This document shows, one piece after another, positions 45,674 through 53,669 of a stretch of 64,000 nt of DNA. The stretch spans positions 62,001-126,000 of the forward strand of contig NZ_VUKA01000001.1 in NCBI RefSeq assembly GCF_008386565.1. The letters run 5' to 3'. The DNA comes from Teichococcus oryzae. GTDB taxonomy: Bacteria > Pseudomonadota > Alphaproteobacteria > Acetobacterales > Acetobacteraceae. The notes below the pieces were generated by a model that saw nothing but the letters and a program-made list of their open reading frames with translations, did not search any database and had not been told where the DNA came from. A program made the position numbers and the translations under genes. Numbering within the stretch: position 1 is the stretch's first letter; the number at the start of each line of letters is the position of its first letter.

Positions 45674-47683
45674 TCAGGACAGCCCGGCCAGCCGCAACCC
45701 TTCCGCGTAATGCGCTCGGTCGGCCTCCTGCCGCAGCGGCGTGCGGCGCAGCGCCTTGGCGATGTCGAAATCCGGCTCGATCGCCAGCAGCTGCGCCCGC
45801 ACGGCCGCGGCTTCCTCCGCGCGGCCCAGATGGCCGAGGGCGGAAAGATAGGTCTTGTAGGGATAGCTGAATTGCGGCCGCAGCGCGGTGCTGGCGCGGC
45901 CCACCGCCGCGGCTTCCTCGTGCCGGCGCAGCGACAGCAAGGGGATGCCCCGTGCCGCGTCGAAAAAGAAGGCATGCGGATGGCAGGGCGACAGGGCGGC
46001 GTAGCGGTCGAGCCGTTCCAGCGCCGCCTCGTGCCGGCCGCGATAGCTTTCGGCCATGCCGGAGAACACCCAGGCCATGGCCAGATTGGGGTTCAGCGCC
46101 AGGGCGCGGGCATGCAGCGCCGCCGCCGCCTCCATCTCGTGGTGCAGGAAGGCGCGCACATGGCCGTGGATGGTCAGCGCCTGGGCGTCCAGCGGATCCA
46201 GGGCGCTGGCCCGTTGCGCCAGCCGCTCGGCCTCGCGGGTGCTGGCGGCCTCGTCCGCGGCCCAGCCCTGGCCGACCAGGAACAGGTGCCAGTAGGCGTG
46301 CCAGGCATGGGCCTGGGCGTAATCGGGCTCCATCGCCGCGGCCTCGGCCAGCCATCGCCCTGCCTGGAGGAAGCTGGCGCGGTCCAGGCGGTGGATCGCC
46401 GGGATGGCGCGCAGCAGCAGGTCATAGGCGCCGCTCTGCGCCGGGCGGGCCACGGCGCGGTTGGCCTCGATCAACAGGATCTCGGGGTCGATGCGCGCCA
46501 CCACGGCGGCGGCGACCTCGTCCTGCAAGGCCAGGAGGTCGCTGGCCGGGCGGTCGAAGCGCTGGCTCCAGACCAGCTCGCCGGTGTCCCGCAGATCGGC
46601 CAGGCGCAGCGTGACGCGCAGGGTGTCGCCGCCCCGCTGCACCGTGCCGCTCAGCAGGTAGTCGAGGCGCAGGGAGCGCGCCGCCGCCTCCGCCCCTTCC
46701 CGCTCCGCCTGTCCGGCGAGGGAAGTGGTGTCGGCCACGAACATCCAGCGGAAACGGGCCAGGGCCGTTCCGATCTCCTCCGCCAGCCCGATGCCCAGAT
46801 GGGGGGCGATGCCTTCGCCCAAGGGCAACAAGGGAATGATGCCAAGGCGCGCGCCGCGCTGCGCCGGGCGGGGCGGGGCGGGCCTGGGCGGCGGCGGCCC
46901 GGCCTCGGACCGGAGGGCTTCGGCCAGGGCTTCCGTTTCGGGGGAGGGAGCGATGCCGAAGCGGCGCTGCATCAGGTCGCGGCAGGCTTCATAGGCGGCA
47001 TAGGCGCCGGCACGGTCGCCGCGGTCCAGCCGCAGGCGGATCAGGGCGCGCCAGCCGGCCTCGCGTGCCGGATCGATGCGCAACAAGCGTTCCGCGGCAT
47101 CCAGCGCCGCCTCGGGCGTGGCCGCCTGGTCGAGCAGGGCGGTGGCACGGCCCGCGGCGGCGGCGCGCAGCATTTCACGCTGTTCCGACAGCCAGGCATC
47201 GAAGGCGGGGTCCAGATCCTCCAGATCCGGCAGCAGGGGCGCGCAAAGCAGGTCGAGTGCCGCAGGGCCGGCATCCGGGCGGCGCGCCGCCATGGCATCC
47301 ACCCACACCCTGTCCGCCGGCAGCAGCACGCTGTCGCGGGTGGCCTGCAGCAGCGGGGCGCCAACGGGCGCCAGGGCTGTTTGCAGTTCATGCAGGGCCT
47401 GGCGCAGGGAACCGCGCTGCTGCTCCACCCCCCGCCGCGACCACAGCAGGTCCGCGAGCTGGATGCGCGCCACCGGCTGCCCCAGCGACAGCGCCATCAT
47501 CGCCAGCAACCCGCGTGCCTTGCGCGAGCGCGGCAGCACGGCCCGGCTGGAGGGTGCCCAGGCTTCCATGCTGCCAATCAATCCAAGGCGCAAAAGCGGG
47601 CCCGTGGGCGGAACTTCCGCCCACGGTGCCTCAGGCACGGAAATTTTTCCCGGCCCGGCCTCGGCCCACCGCATTCCGACCAT
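45674..47683 (-). CDS. BTAD/SARP-type regulator with C-terminal TPR-like repeats
   Basis: 669 residues. A winged-helix DNA-binding region (about 30-110, with RKARGLLAMMALSLGQPVAR), then a bacterial transcriptional activation domain (about 115-260), a Pro-rich linker, an adenylate-cyclase-regulator type middle part (about 290-410), and TPR-like repeats to the end. SARPs activate secondary-metabolite or regulatory genes. The target here is not known. A long G/C hairpin sits just upstream, between it and a hypothetical gene. The start gives a good fit, although a shorter one is possible. Confidence 0.83.
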   Translation of the reverse strand: MVGMRWAEAGPGKISVPEAPWAEVPPTGPLLRLGLIGSMEAWAPSSRAVLPRSRKARGLLAMMALSLGQPVARIQLADLLWSRRGVEQQRGSLRQALHELQTALAPVGAPLLQATRDSVLLPADRVWVDAMAARRPDAGPAALDLLCAPLLPDLEDLDPAFDAWLSEQREMLRAAAAGRATALLDQAATPEAALDAAERLLRIDPAREAGWRALIRLRLDRGDRAGAYAAYEACRDLMQRRFGIAPSPETEALAEALRSEAGPPPPRPAPPRPAQRGARLGIIPLLPLGEGIAPHLGIGLAEEIGTALARFRWMFVADTTSLAGQAEREGAEAAARSLRLDYLLSGTVQRGGDTLRVTLRLADLRDTGELVWSQRFDRPASDLLALQDEVAAAVVARIDPEILLIEANRAVARPAQSGAYDLLLRAIPAIHRLDRASFLQAGRWLAEAAAMEPDYAQAHAWHAYWHLFLVGQGWAADEAASTREAERLAQRASALDPLDAQALTIHGHVRAFLHHEMEAAAALHARALALNPNLAMAWVFSGMAESYRGRHEAALERLDRYAALSPCHPHAFFFDAARGIPLLSLRRHEEAAAVGRASTALRPQFSYPYKTYLSALGHLGRAEEAAAVRAQLLAIEPDFDIAKALRRTPLRQEADRAHYAEGLRLAGLS

Positions 47684-47702
47684 GCGGCAAGCCTAGCTTA
47701 TG

Positions 47703-47744
47703 CCGCGCCGCTGTCACCTGCCGAAGCGGCAGGAAGCGGCGCGG
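47703..47744 (-). terminator. Nested G/C hairpin upstream of the BTAD regulator
   Basis: CCGCGCCGCT pairs with AGCGGCGCGG (10 bp), enclosing CTGCCG/CGGCAG (6 bp). It lies directly against the stop codon of the hypothetical protein gene. There is no T-run. It may separate the two genes or shape the regulator's leader. Confidence 0.5.
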
Positions 47745-48026
47745 TCAGTCTTCCTCATCCATCAGCGGCAGGTTCCGGTTGCCCAGCGCCGGCTCCGCGG
47801 CCCGCAGGGCATCGCGCAGCCGGCGCTCGGCCCGCATCAGGTCAAACTCGATGAAGTCGCGGTCGATGGCTTCCGCCAGATCGTCCGGAACCTTGTCGAG
47901 CCGTGGTTGCAAAGCCCTGGCCCTGTCCCGGTGGGCCATCAGCCGGCGCGCCGCCGCGTAAACCTGGATCAGCCCGTCCATGCCCTGGCGGGGAAAGGCT
48001 GTGCTCTGCATATCGCCGCTGGTCAT
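47745..48026 (-). CDS. Small hypothetical protein
   Basis: 93 residues, mainly charged and helical, with a central basic patch (RRLMAHRDRARALQPRLDK) and an acidic end (LPLMDEED). I recognise no family. No membrane segment or signal. It is divergent from the 79-aa peptide gene, with a 310-base AT-richer gap. Possibly co-transcribed with the downstream BTAD regulator, but a hairpin lies between. Confidence 0.55.
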   Translation of the reverse strand: MTSGDMQSTAFPRQGMDGLIQVYAAARRLMAHRDRARALQPRLDKVPDDLAEAIDRDFIEFDLMRAERRLRDALRAAEPALGNRNLPLMDEED

Positions 48027-48336
48027 CGGGGCTTCCTGGTGGTTTCGCGTTCTGATGGAAGATTAGCGCTGGACTTCCGACCTTGCGCGTCATTGCCGCC
48101 AGCACATCGTCAAGCCCGCGTTAAAAAGCCGCGGAACGAAAGGCAGCCGAAAATCTGAAAATTATCCTTGATCAGGGCTGAAATAGGACTAAAAGCCTTA
48201 TTGCCAAGGGCGGAGCCATGCCCTGGGTAATCCAACTTCCCTCCTCCCGCGCGATGCTCGCCAAACGCCCCGCCGCCCTTTTCCAGGGCCGCGGGGTGTT
48301 TGGCGTTCCGGCGCGGCCCTTCACGGAACTCCTTCC
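48027..48336. other. Intergenic gap between divergent genes
   Basis: A 310-base stretch, AT-richer than its surroundings between about 48110 and 48215 (runs such as TTAAAAAG and GAAAATTATCC). It probably contains promoters for both sides. I could not fix a convincing -35/-10 pair, and I see no RNA gene or repeat here. Confidence 0.5.
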
Positions 48337-48576
48337 ATGCACATCATTCACGCCCCCCTTCCGACCTTCATGCAGGGTGCGGTGGCCGATGCCGGGAGGC
48401 TGCGCCTCGGCACCGGGATGCGCCGCGCCGCCAGCCATCCCCCCATGCCGGCGGATATGCGGCCGGCACCAGGGCAGGGCGCGTCCGGGGCCGGTGCCTC
48501 CGGCGCGTTCCTGCCGCCGGCCGCCGTGGCCGATGCCGGGCGGGTCCGCTTCGGCGCCGGGATGCGCCGCGGCTGA
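48337..48576 (+). CDS. 79-residue protein with two copies of a 15-residue motif
   Basis: The frame has G/C-rich third positions, like the other genes, and ends 58 bases before the DUF6065 gene. Residues 16-30 (VADAGRLRLGTGMRR) and 64-78 (VADAGRVRFGAGMRR) are near-identical, and the second copy ends one residue before the stop. Between them is a Pro/Gly/Ala-rich spacer. There is no Cys, Trp or Lys, and no signal peptide. I know of no family. A precursor of a modified peptide, or a small protein with two binding sites, is possible; both are inference. The ribosome site is weak. Confidence 0.5.
   Translation: MHIIHAPLPTFMQGAVADAGRLRLGTGMRRAASHPPMPADMRPAPGQGASGAGASGAFLPPAAVADAGRVRFGAGMRRG
48382..48570 (+). 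repeat. Two 45-base direct repeats in the 79-aa gene
   Basis: Copies at 48382-48426 and 48526-48570, 144 bases apart start to start. They encode VADAGR-x-R-x-G-x-GMRR, with only about five base differences, so duplication was recent or is under selection. Confidence 0.7.
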
Positions 48577-48634
48577 CATCCGGGCCGGGGCCAGCGCCCC
48601 GGCCATCCGAACCCCGCCGAAACGGACCTTCCGC

Positions 48635-49417
48635 ATGGCCGATGCCATTCCCTGCGTCACCTTCCACCGCTTGATCGACACCGCGCCGTTGCCGGTGCGC
48701 GCTGATCGCGCCTGCCTCGGCAGCCTGCCGATCCGTGCCATGCGGCATTGCGACGCGGTGGCCAGCGCCGCCGGCTATGGCTGGCACATCCATGCGCCGA
48801 TGGATTTCGACCTGCTTTGGGATGGCGGGCAGATCTGGTGGCACTGCGAGGGGTTGGAAACCTGGATGCCGCTCGGCGCCGCGCAATTCCCGCATTTCGC
48901 CGCCCGCTTCGACGCCGCCGCGCCGGAGGCCGTGCGCGGCTACGCGCCGCCCTTCCTGACCGCGTTGCAGGAGCCGGGGGTGGTGCAGGTCTGGACCGGC
49001 CTTGCTGCGCGCACCGCGCCGGGTTGGAGCCTGCTGCTGCGCCCCCTGGCCAATCTGCCGCGCCATCCCGCCTTTGAACCTTATGAGGGGCTGGTGGAGG
49101 CCGATCATTGGTTCGGCCCGTTGTTCACCAATATCCGCCTGACCCGCACCGGCATGCCGATCCCCTTCCGCCAAGCCGAGCCGCTGTTGCAGGCGCAGCC
49201 CGTGCCGCAGATCGCTTACTCCGATGCGCTGCTGTCCAGCGCCGGCGCCACGCAATCCCTGGAAGCGATGAGCGAGGCCGACTGGGCCGACTACCACCGC
49301 AACGTGGTTCTGCCGAACCAGGAGCAGGATCATCGCCCCGGCCGCTACGCGGCCGAGGCCCGGCGCCGCCGCAAGGGCGGAACCTGCCCCTTTCAGCCTG
49401 CCCGAACCCCGGCCTGA
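48635..49417 (+). CDS. DUF6065 family protein
   Basis: 260 residues. A conserved segment near the start (CDAVASAAGYGWHIHAPMDFD, then LLWDGG) and an aromatic-rich middle match the DUF6065 family as I recall it. No known catalytic motif, membrane segment or signal. It follows the 79-residue repeat protein, which may be its partner. The frame is open upstream, but MADAIPCVTFHR is the natural start. A LexA box starts 9 bases after its stop and belongs to the next gene. Confidence 0.68.
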   Translation: MADAIPCVTFHRLIDTAPLPVRADRACLGSLPIRAMRHCDAVASAAGYGWHIHAPMDFDLLWDGGQIWWHCEGLETWMPLGAAQFPHFAARFDAAAPEAVRGYAPPFLTALQEPGVVQVWTGLAARTAPGWSLLLRPLANLPRHPAFEPYEGLVEADHWFGPLFTNIRLTRTGMPIPFRQAEPLLQAQPVPQIAYSDALLSSAGATQSLEAMSEADWADYHRNVVLPNQEQDHRPGRYAAEARRRRKGGTCPFQPARTPA

Positions 49418-49425
49418 GCTTGAGT

Positions 49426-49440
49426 GTTCCTTGTATGTTC
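49426..49440 (+). promoter_or_regulatory. Alphaproteobacterial LexA (SOS) box
   Basis: GTTC-CTTGTAT-GTTC is an exact match to the GTTC-N7-GTTC operator of alphaproteobacterial LexA. It lies 55 bases upstream of the radical SAM start and abuts a TTGACT that could be its -35. It implies DNA-damage induction of that gene. Confidence 0.75.
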
Positions 49441-49495
49441 TTGACTTGGGGTGCGAATCGCCGCCAGTGTCTTCCTGAACGAAGGGGGAACAGGC

Positions 49496-50617
49496 ATGCC
49501 GGATGGAAGCATGAGCGCCACCGTCTCCACCTTGCTGGAAGGTGCGCGCAAGGGCCGTGGTGCGACCGTCAACCCGCCTGTGCGCTTTGACCGGCTCGCC
49601 ACCGAGGCATTCGACGATGGCTGGCAGACGCTGGAAGACAGCTTCGCCGACCTGCCGCCGCTGCCCACCACCCTGACGCGCGACTCGGCACGCAGCGCCA
49701 TCGCCTGGAACAATTCCCCCGATATCGGCTTCGACCGGGCGGTGAACCCGTATCGCGGCTGCGAGCATGGCTGCATCTACTGCTATGCCCGGCCAAGCCA
49801 TGCTTATCTCGGCCTGTCGCCGGGGCTGGATTTCGAAACCCAGCTTCTGTTCAAGCCCGAAATTGCGTCGCTGCTGGACAAGGAGCTGCGCAAGCCCGGC
49901 TATCAGGTGCGGCCGATCGCCCTCGGTTCCAACACCGATCCCTACCAGCCGGTGGAGCGGCAGCTGAAGCTGACCCGCGCCGTGCTGGAGGTGCTGGAGC
50001 GTTTCGGGCATCCCGTCACCATTGTCACCAAATCGGCCGGCGTGCTGCGCGATCTCGACATCCTGAAGCGGATGGCGGCGCGCAACCTGATCCGTGTCTG
50101 CCTGTCCATCACCACGCTGGACCCGAGGCTGGCGCGCATTCTGGAACCGCGCGCCGCTTCCCCCGAGCGGCGGTTGCAGGCGGTGCGCGCCCTGGCCGAG
50201 GCCGGCATCCCCACCGCCGTGCTGGCCGCCCCGATGATCCCCGGCGTCAACGACATGGAGCTGGAGCGCATCCTGGAGCGCGCCGCCAGCGCCGGGGCCA
50301 CGCTTGCCGGCTATGTGCTGTTGCGCCTGCCGCTGGAGATCGCCCAATTGTTCGAATCCTGGCTGCGGACGCACATGCCCGACCGGGCGCAGCGTGTCCT
50401 GGCGCTGGTCCGGCAGACCAGGGGCGGCAAGCTGTATGACGGGGAATTTGCCCAGCGGATGACGGGCAGCGGCGCCTATGCCGAGATGCTGGCCAACCGC
50501 TTCCGCGTCGCCTCCCGGCGCCTGGGCTTCGAGCGCTGGGGGCAGGGAGCGCTGGATTGCGGCCAGTTCGCGGTTCCCGAGGGGGCGGGCGCGCAGCAGC
50601 AATTGTCGCTGTTCTGA
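49496..50617 (+). CDS. SplB-like radical SAM protein (PA0069/Rv2578c family)
   Basis: 373 residues. The [4Fe-4S]-binding CxxxCxxC is C-E-H-G-C-I-Y-C in NPYRGCEHGCIYCYARPSHAYLG (shown in part). The frame continues from a GTG 45 bases earlier, but the ATG at 49496 has a strong GAAGGGGGAA site. This family is related to spore photoproduct lyase, though the exact reaction is unknown. An SOS-type LexA box is upstream. Together they suggest a role in DNA repair or damage response, as inference. Confidence 0.88.
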   Translation: MPDGSMSATVSTLLEGARKGRGATVNPPVRFDRLATEAFDDGWQTLEDSFADLPPLPTTLTRDSARSAIAWNNSPDIGFDRAVNPYRGCEHGCIYCYARPSHAYLGLSPGLDFETQLLFKPEIASLLDKELRKPGYQVRPIALGSNTDPYQPVERQLKLTRAVLEVLERFGHPVTIVTKSAGVLRDLDILKRMAARNLIRVCLSITTLDPRLARILEPRAASPERRLQAVRALAEAGIPTAVLAAPMIPGVNDMELERILERAASAGATLAGYVLLRLPLEIAQLFESWLRTHMPDRAQRVLALVRQTRGGKLYDGEFAQRMTGSGAYAEMLANRFRVASRRLGFERWGQGALDCGQFAVPEGAGAQQQLSLF

Positions 50618-50621
50618 AGCC

Positions 50622-51089
50622 TTATTGCAGGAAGCCGATCCAGCGCCCCGCCAGCACGGCGCCGGCCCAGCAAGCCAGCGACAGAACGGCGCCCAGCTTC
50701 AGCCTCATGCCGATCGCGCCGCCGTCCAGCGCCTGGCGCCAGGCGGCGGCGCGGTGCAGCGACAGGACGTTCAGCACACCCAGCGCCACCAGCGCCAGCT
50801 TCACCAGAAAGGCGGGGTTTTCGAGATAGGCCTGTGGCCGGGTGCTGAACAACAGGAAGCCGGTGGCCGCCGCCAGCAGCAGCCCGCCCGCCGCGACGCG
50901 CCAGAGCGGCGGCGCCAGCTGCTGCACCGGGCTGGCCCGGAACAATCCCAGGAGCCGCAGGTCCAGCGTGGCGATGGCCCCCACCAGGATGCCGAGGCCC
51001 AGGATATGGGCGGCGTTCACCAGCGGATAGGCGATGGTCGAGTTCCGCAGCAGCGCCGCCACCGGCCATTCCGCCAGCGCCCCGAGCAT
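50622..51089 (-). CDS. DUF2214/DUF6644-type membrane protein
   Basis: 155 residues with four hydrophobic helices and a short basic loop. It starts with the typical AEWPVAALLRNSTIAYPLVNAAH. The family is of unknown function. It is 7 bases after the DUF6152 gene, so the two are co-transcribed, and in other genomes they occur together. It converges on the radical SAM gene, 4 bases apart. Confidence 0.78.
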   Translation of the reverse strand: MLGALAEWPVAALLRNSTIAYPLVNAAHILGLGILVGAIATLDLRLLGLFRASPVQQLAPPLWRVAAGGLLLAAATGFLLFSTRPQAYLENPAFLVKLALVALGVLNVLSLHRAAAWRQALDGGAIGMRLKLGAVLSLACWAGAVLAGRWIGFLQ

Positions 51090-51096
51090 GCGGGGC

Positions 51097-51486
51097 TCAG
51101 CTGCCGCGGATGCGATCGGGATAGATGTCGTAGCTCTTGCCGCGCACCGAAACGCGCACCGCCTTCATCCGCTTCTCGCCGGCCTGGCTGGAACGGTTCC
51201 CGAGGGCGGTGATCTGGTCTCCGGCCTGGGCGGACTCCGCGGTGAAGCCGGCGCGGCGGGTTTGCGAGGGATTGCCCAGCTCAATGGTCCAGAGGCCATC
51301 CCGCGCGGTTTCCACCCGCAGGGTGGGATGCGGCTGGCCGATATAGATTTCACGGATGACGCCCGTCAGCTCGACCTGCTCCGCCTCGGCCCAGGACCAG
51401 CCATGATGGGCGGCGGCGAGGGTGGGGAGCAGCAAGGCGGGCGCCCCCGCCAGAACAGCGCGGCGGCGCAGAAGAAACGAAAGCAT
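51097..51486 (-). CDS. DUF6152 family exported protein
   Basis: 129 residues. A signal peptide (MLSFLLRRRAVLAGAPALLLPTLAAA with a twin-Arg-like start, shown only in part: LLRRRAVLAG) is followed by AHHGWSW and a small beta-rich domain with an IRE...YIGQPHPTLRVE core. The His-His-Gly start of the mature protein could bind metal. Partner of the four-helix membrane protein downstream. Function unknown. Confidence 0.78.
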   Translation of the reverse strand: MLSFLLRRRAVLAGAPALLLPTLAAAHHGWSWAEAEQVELTGVIREIYIGQPHPTLRVETARDGLWTIELGNPSQTRRAGFTAESAQAGDQITALGNRSSQAGEKRMKAVRVSVRGKSYDIYPDRIRGS

Positions 51487-51578
51487 GGAGGCGGCTCCTG
51501 CTGGTTCCGAACGAACCTCAGGTAAGGCGGCCTCCGGAAAAACAAAGGCGGGACCATGACGGCCCCGCCCCGGACACA

Positions 51579-51815
51579 TCACAGAATGCGCAGCCGGCCC
51601 AGGATGTAGCCAATCCCCGCCGCGATGGCGAGGGAGGTCAGCGGCTGCTCGCGGACATTGTCGCAAAGCTGGCCGACCATGTTCTCCGCCGTGCCGGCAC
51701 CCTGGTTGTAGGCACCGCGCGCCCGGTATTCGTCATTGCCGGTCAGGACGCCTGCGGCTTCCTGCGCCCGGCCCAGACCTTCACGCGCGGCGCCGGTGAC
51801 GCGGTTCTCGTCCAT
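51579..51815 (-). CDS. CsbD-like/DUF883-type stress protein
   Basis: 78 residues. The N-terminal half has the CsbD-like motif VTGAAREGLGRAQEAAGVLTG. The C-terminal half (VREQPLTSLAIAAGIGYILGRL) is the DUF883-type membrane anchor. Such proteins are often made in general stress and lie in the inner membrane. An AGGAGAG ribosome site is 8 bases upstream. Confidence 0.82.
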   Translation of the reverse strand: MDENRVTGAAREGLGRAQEAAGVLTGNDEYRARGAYNQGAGTAENMVGQLCDNVREQPLTSLAIAAGIGYILGRLRIL

Positions 51816-51938
51816 CGGGATCTCTCCTGTTTCCTTGCGCCGCTCAGGCTTTCCGGCGGCATGTCCGGCAAACGCCTCAGCCCGGGTTTGGATGCGTGGT
51901 TGCGTCATGCCGCCCCCCATGCTGCCTTGCCGCCCTCC

Positions 51939-53147
51939 ATGAGCCAAGATCGCGACCCACCCAGCGCCCTTGTCGAGCCCCCCGCCTGGCTGCGGAGCGG
52001 TGCCCCTTCCGCCGTGCTGGCGGCGCTGCCGGGCAGCCGCGCCGTGGGCGGCGCCGTGCGCGATTCCCTGGCGGGCCGGCCCGTCCATGACGTGGACGTG
52101 GCCGCGCCCCTGCCGCCCGAGGCGATCGCCGCGCGGCTGCGCGAGGCCGGCCTCAAGGTGTTCGAGACGGGGCTGCAACACGGCACCGTCACCGCCGTGC
52201 TGAACCATGAGCCGGTGGAGGTGACCAGCCTGCGCCGCGACCTCGCCACCGATGGCCGTCACGCCACCGTGACCTGGACCGAGGACTGGCGGGAGGACGC
52301 CGCCCGCCGCGATTTCACCATCAACGCCCTGTCCATGGATGCGGAAGGGCGGCTTTGGGATTATTTCGGCGGGCGCGAGGATCTGGCCGCTGGCCGGGTG
52401 CGCTTCGTGGGCGACGCCGCGAAGCGCCTGGCGGAGGATTATCTCCGCCTGTTGCGCTTCTTCCGCTTCCAGGCCCGCTATGGCATCGGCGAGCCCGACC
52501 CGGTGGCCATGGCGGCGATCCGCGCCGCCGTGCCCGGACTGGCGCGGCTATCCGCCGAGCGCGTCTGGATGGAGCTGAAGCGGTTGCTGGAAGCGCCCGA
52601 TCCGGTGCCCGCCCTGGAACTGATGGGCCAGGCCGGGGTGCTGGCCGCCGTGTTGCCGGAAGCGCGGCCGCTGGCGCCGCTGTCCCGCCTCGGGGAAGCC
52701 GATCCGCTGCTGCGCTTCGCGGTGCTGCTGGGTGCCGGTGGCCCGGAAGCCATCGCCGCCGATGGCGTCATCCGGCGCCTGCGCCTGTCGGGGGAGGAAG
52801 GCAAGCGGCTGCGCCTGCTGCTGGCCGGGCCGCCGCCCGATCCGGCGCTGGAAGGCGCCGATCTGCGCCGGTGGCTGGCCGACACCGCGCCCCGGGCCGC
52901 GCTGGATGCCGCCTTCGCCGCCGAGGCCCGGGATGGCCGCGACCGCGGCGCATTGCGGGCGCGGATCGCGGCCACCCCGGCCCCTGTTTTTCCGCTGCAA
53001 GGCCGGGACGCGGTGGCGCTGGGCATTCCGCCGGGGCCCGAGTTGGGCCGGGCGCTGGCGGTGGTGCGCCGATGGTGGTGGGAGGGGGGATGCACGGCAT
53101 CCGCCGAATGCTGCCGCGCGAGGCTGAAGCACTTCGCTCCCGGCTGA
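51939..53147 (+). CDS. cca: CCA tRNA nucleotidyltransferase
   Basis: 402 residues, a class II enzyme that adds CCA to tRNA 3' ends. The nucleotidyltransferase motif is GGAVRDSLAGRPVHDVDVA, followed by RRDFTINALSMD, and the RRDF region is intact. The C-terminal half has a helical neck/body. The ATG at 51939 gives the standard start; an upstream in-frame start exists. It is divergent from the CsbD-like gene. Confidence 0.95.
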   Translation: MSQDRDPPSALVEPPAWLRSGAPSAVLAALPGSRAVGGAVRDSLAGRPVHDVDVAAPLPPEAIAARLREAGLKVFETGLQHGTVTAVLNHEPVEVTSLRRDLATDGRHATVTWTEDWREDAARRDFTINALSMDAEGRLWDYFGGREDLAAGRVRFVGDAAKRLAEDYLRLLRFFRFQARYGIGEPDPVAMAAIRAAVPGLARLSAERVWMELKRLLEAPDPVPALELMGQAGVLAAVLPEARPLAPLSRLGEADPLLRFAVLLGAGGPEAIAADGVIRRLRLSGEEGKRLRLLLAGPPPDPALEGADLRRWLADTAPRAALDAAFAAEARDGRDRGALRARIAATPAPVFPLQGRDAVALGIPPGPELGRALAVVRRWWWEGGCTASAECCRARLKHFAPG

Positions 53148-53174
53148 TCCCGGTTGCGATGGACGGATGAACGC

Positions 53175-53209
53175 AAAAAGGGCGCCACCCCTGAAGGAAT
53201 GGCGCCCTT
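53175..53209 (-). terminator. Terminator after the Cys-rich gene
   Basis: A perfect 10-bp stem (AAGGGCGCCA with TGGCGCCCTT, 12-base loop) is followed on the minus strand by a run of T. It lies in the gap between the convergent cca stop and the Cys-rich gene stop. Confidence 0.75.
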
Positions 53210-53226
53210 CCCGTAAGGGGAAGCGG

Positions 53227-53442
53227 TCAGTTCGCCATGCCGGTGGTCATGGCGTCCTTGCTGAAATGGCCGCACCAGTCGGTGGAGGACACCACCGGCC
53301 AAAGCCCATGGGCCTCGGCGCTGGGCTGGGTCACCGGCGGGTTGAACCGGCACAATCCTTCATCGCCATGGGCCTTGGCAGCATGGTTGTCGAAGAACTT
53401 GCACTTGGTGCAGGCGGCATCGGTGCTGTCAGCGAACGACAT
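53227..53442 (-). CDS. Small four-cysteine protein
   Basis: 71 residues. Cysteines are arranged as CTKC near residue 11, then GLCRFNPPV and DWCGHF, a pattern of four Cys that could hold zinc or iron-sulfur, as in a known group of small proteins ending in W-x-C-G. No signal or membrane segment. A GGGGAG site precedes the ATG. A T-run hairpin terminates it downstream. It is divergent from the ABC exporter across an AT-rich control region with a Fur-like site, so metal regulation is likely. Confidence 0.75.
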   Translation of the reverse strand: MSFADSTDAACTKCKFFDNHAAKAHGDEGLCRFNPPVTQPSAEAHGLWPVVSSTDWCGHFSKDAMTTGMAN

Positions 53443-53542
53443 GTGCGTGGACTCCCCAATAAAGGAACGACAACTGTATAGCGCATGATAACCATGAATC
53501 GTTTCAAGAAAGCAAATCGCGGATTCAAGAAGCTTTCTGCAA

Positions 53543-53578
53543 TTGATTTGCAATTACTTTAAACTGATAATCATTTGC
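53543..53578 (+). promoter_or_regulatory. Promoter with overlapping Fur-like box
   Basis: TTGATT (53543-53548), a 17-base spacer and GATAAT (53566-53571) make a strong promoter for the ABC exporter. The -10 lies inside GATAATCATTTGC, which matches 11 of 13 bases of the right part of the Fur box. A weaker similar stretch lies at about 53484-53498, near the Cys-rich gene. Binding is not proven. Confidence 0.5.
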
Positions 53579-53669
53579 AAGTATATGGTCCTGGCGAGGG
53601 CGTGGCGCCGGAAGCCGGCATGCGCCGTGCCCGCTTCCCCGCAGGCCCGATCCGCATTAAGCGCCGGGC

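Noticed and set aside
47745..48026. Reading the 93-residue protein as a known toxin-antitoxin partner
   Set aside because: No toxin or antitoxin motif is visible and no partner frame overlaps it.
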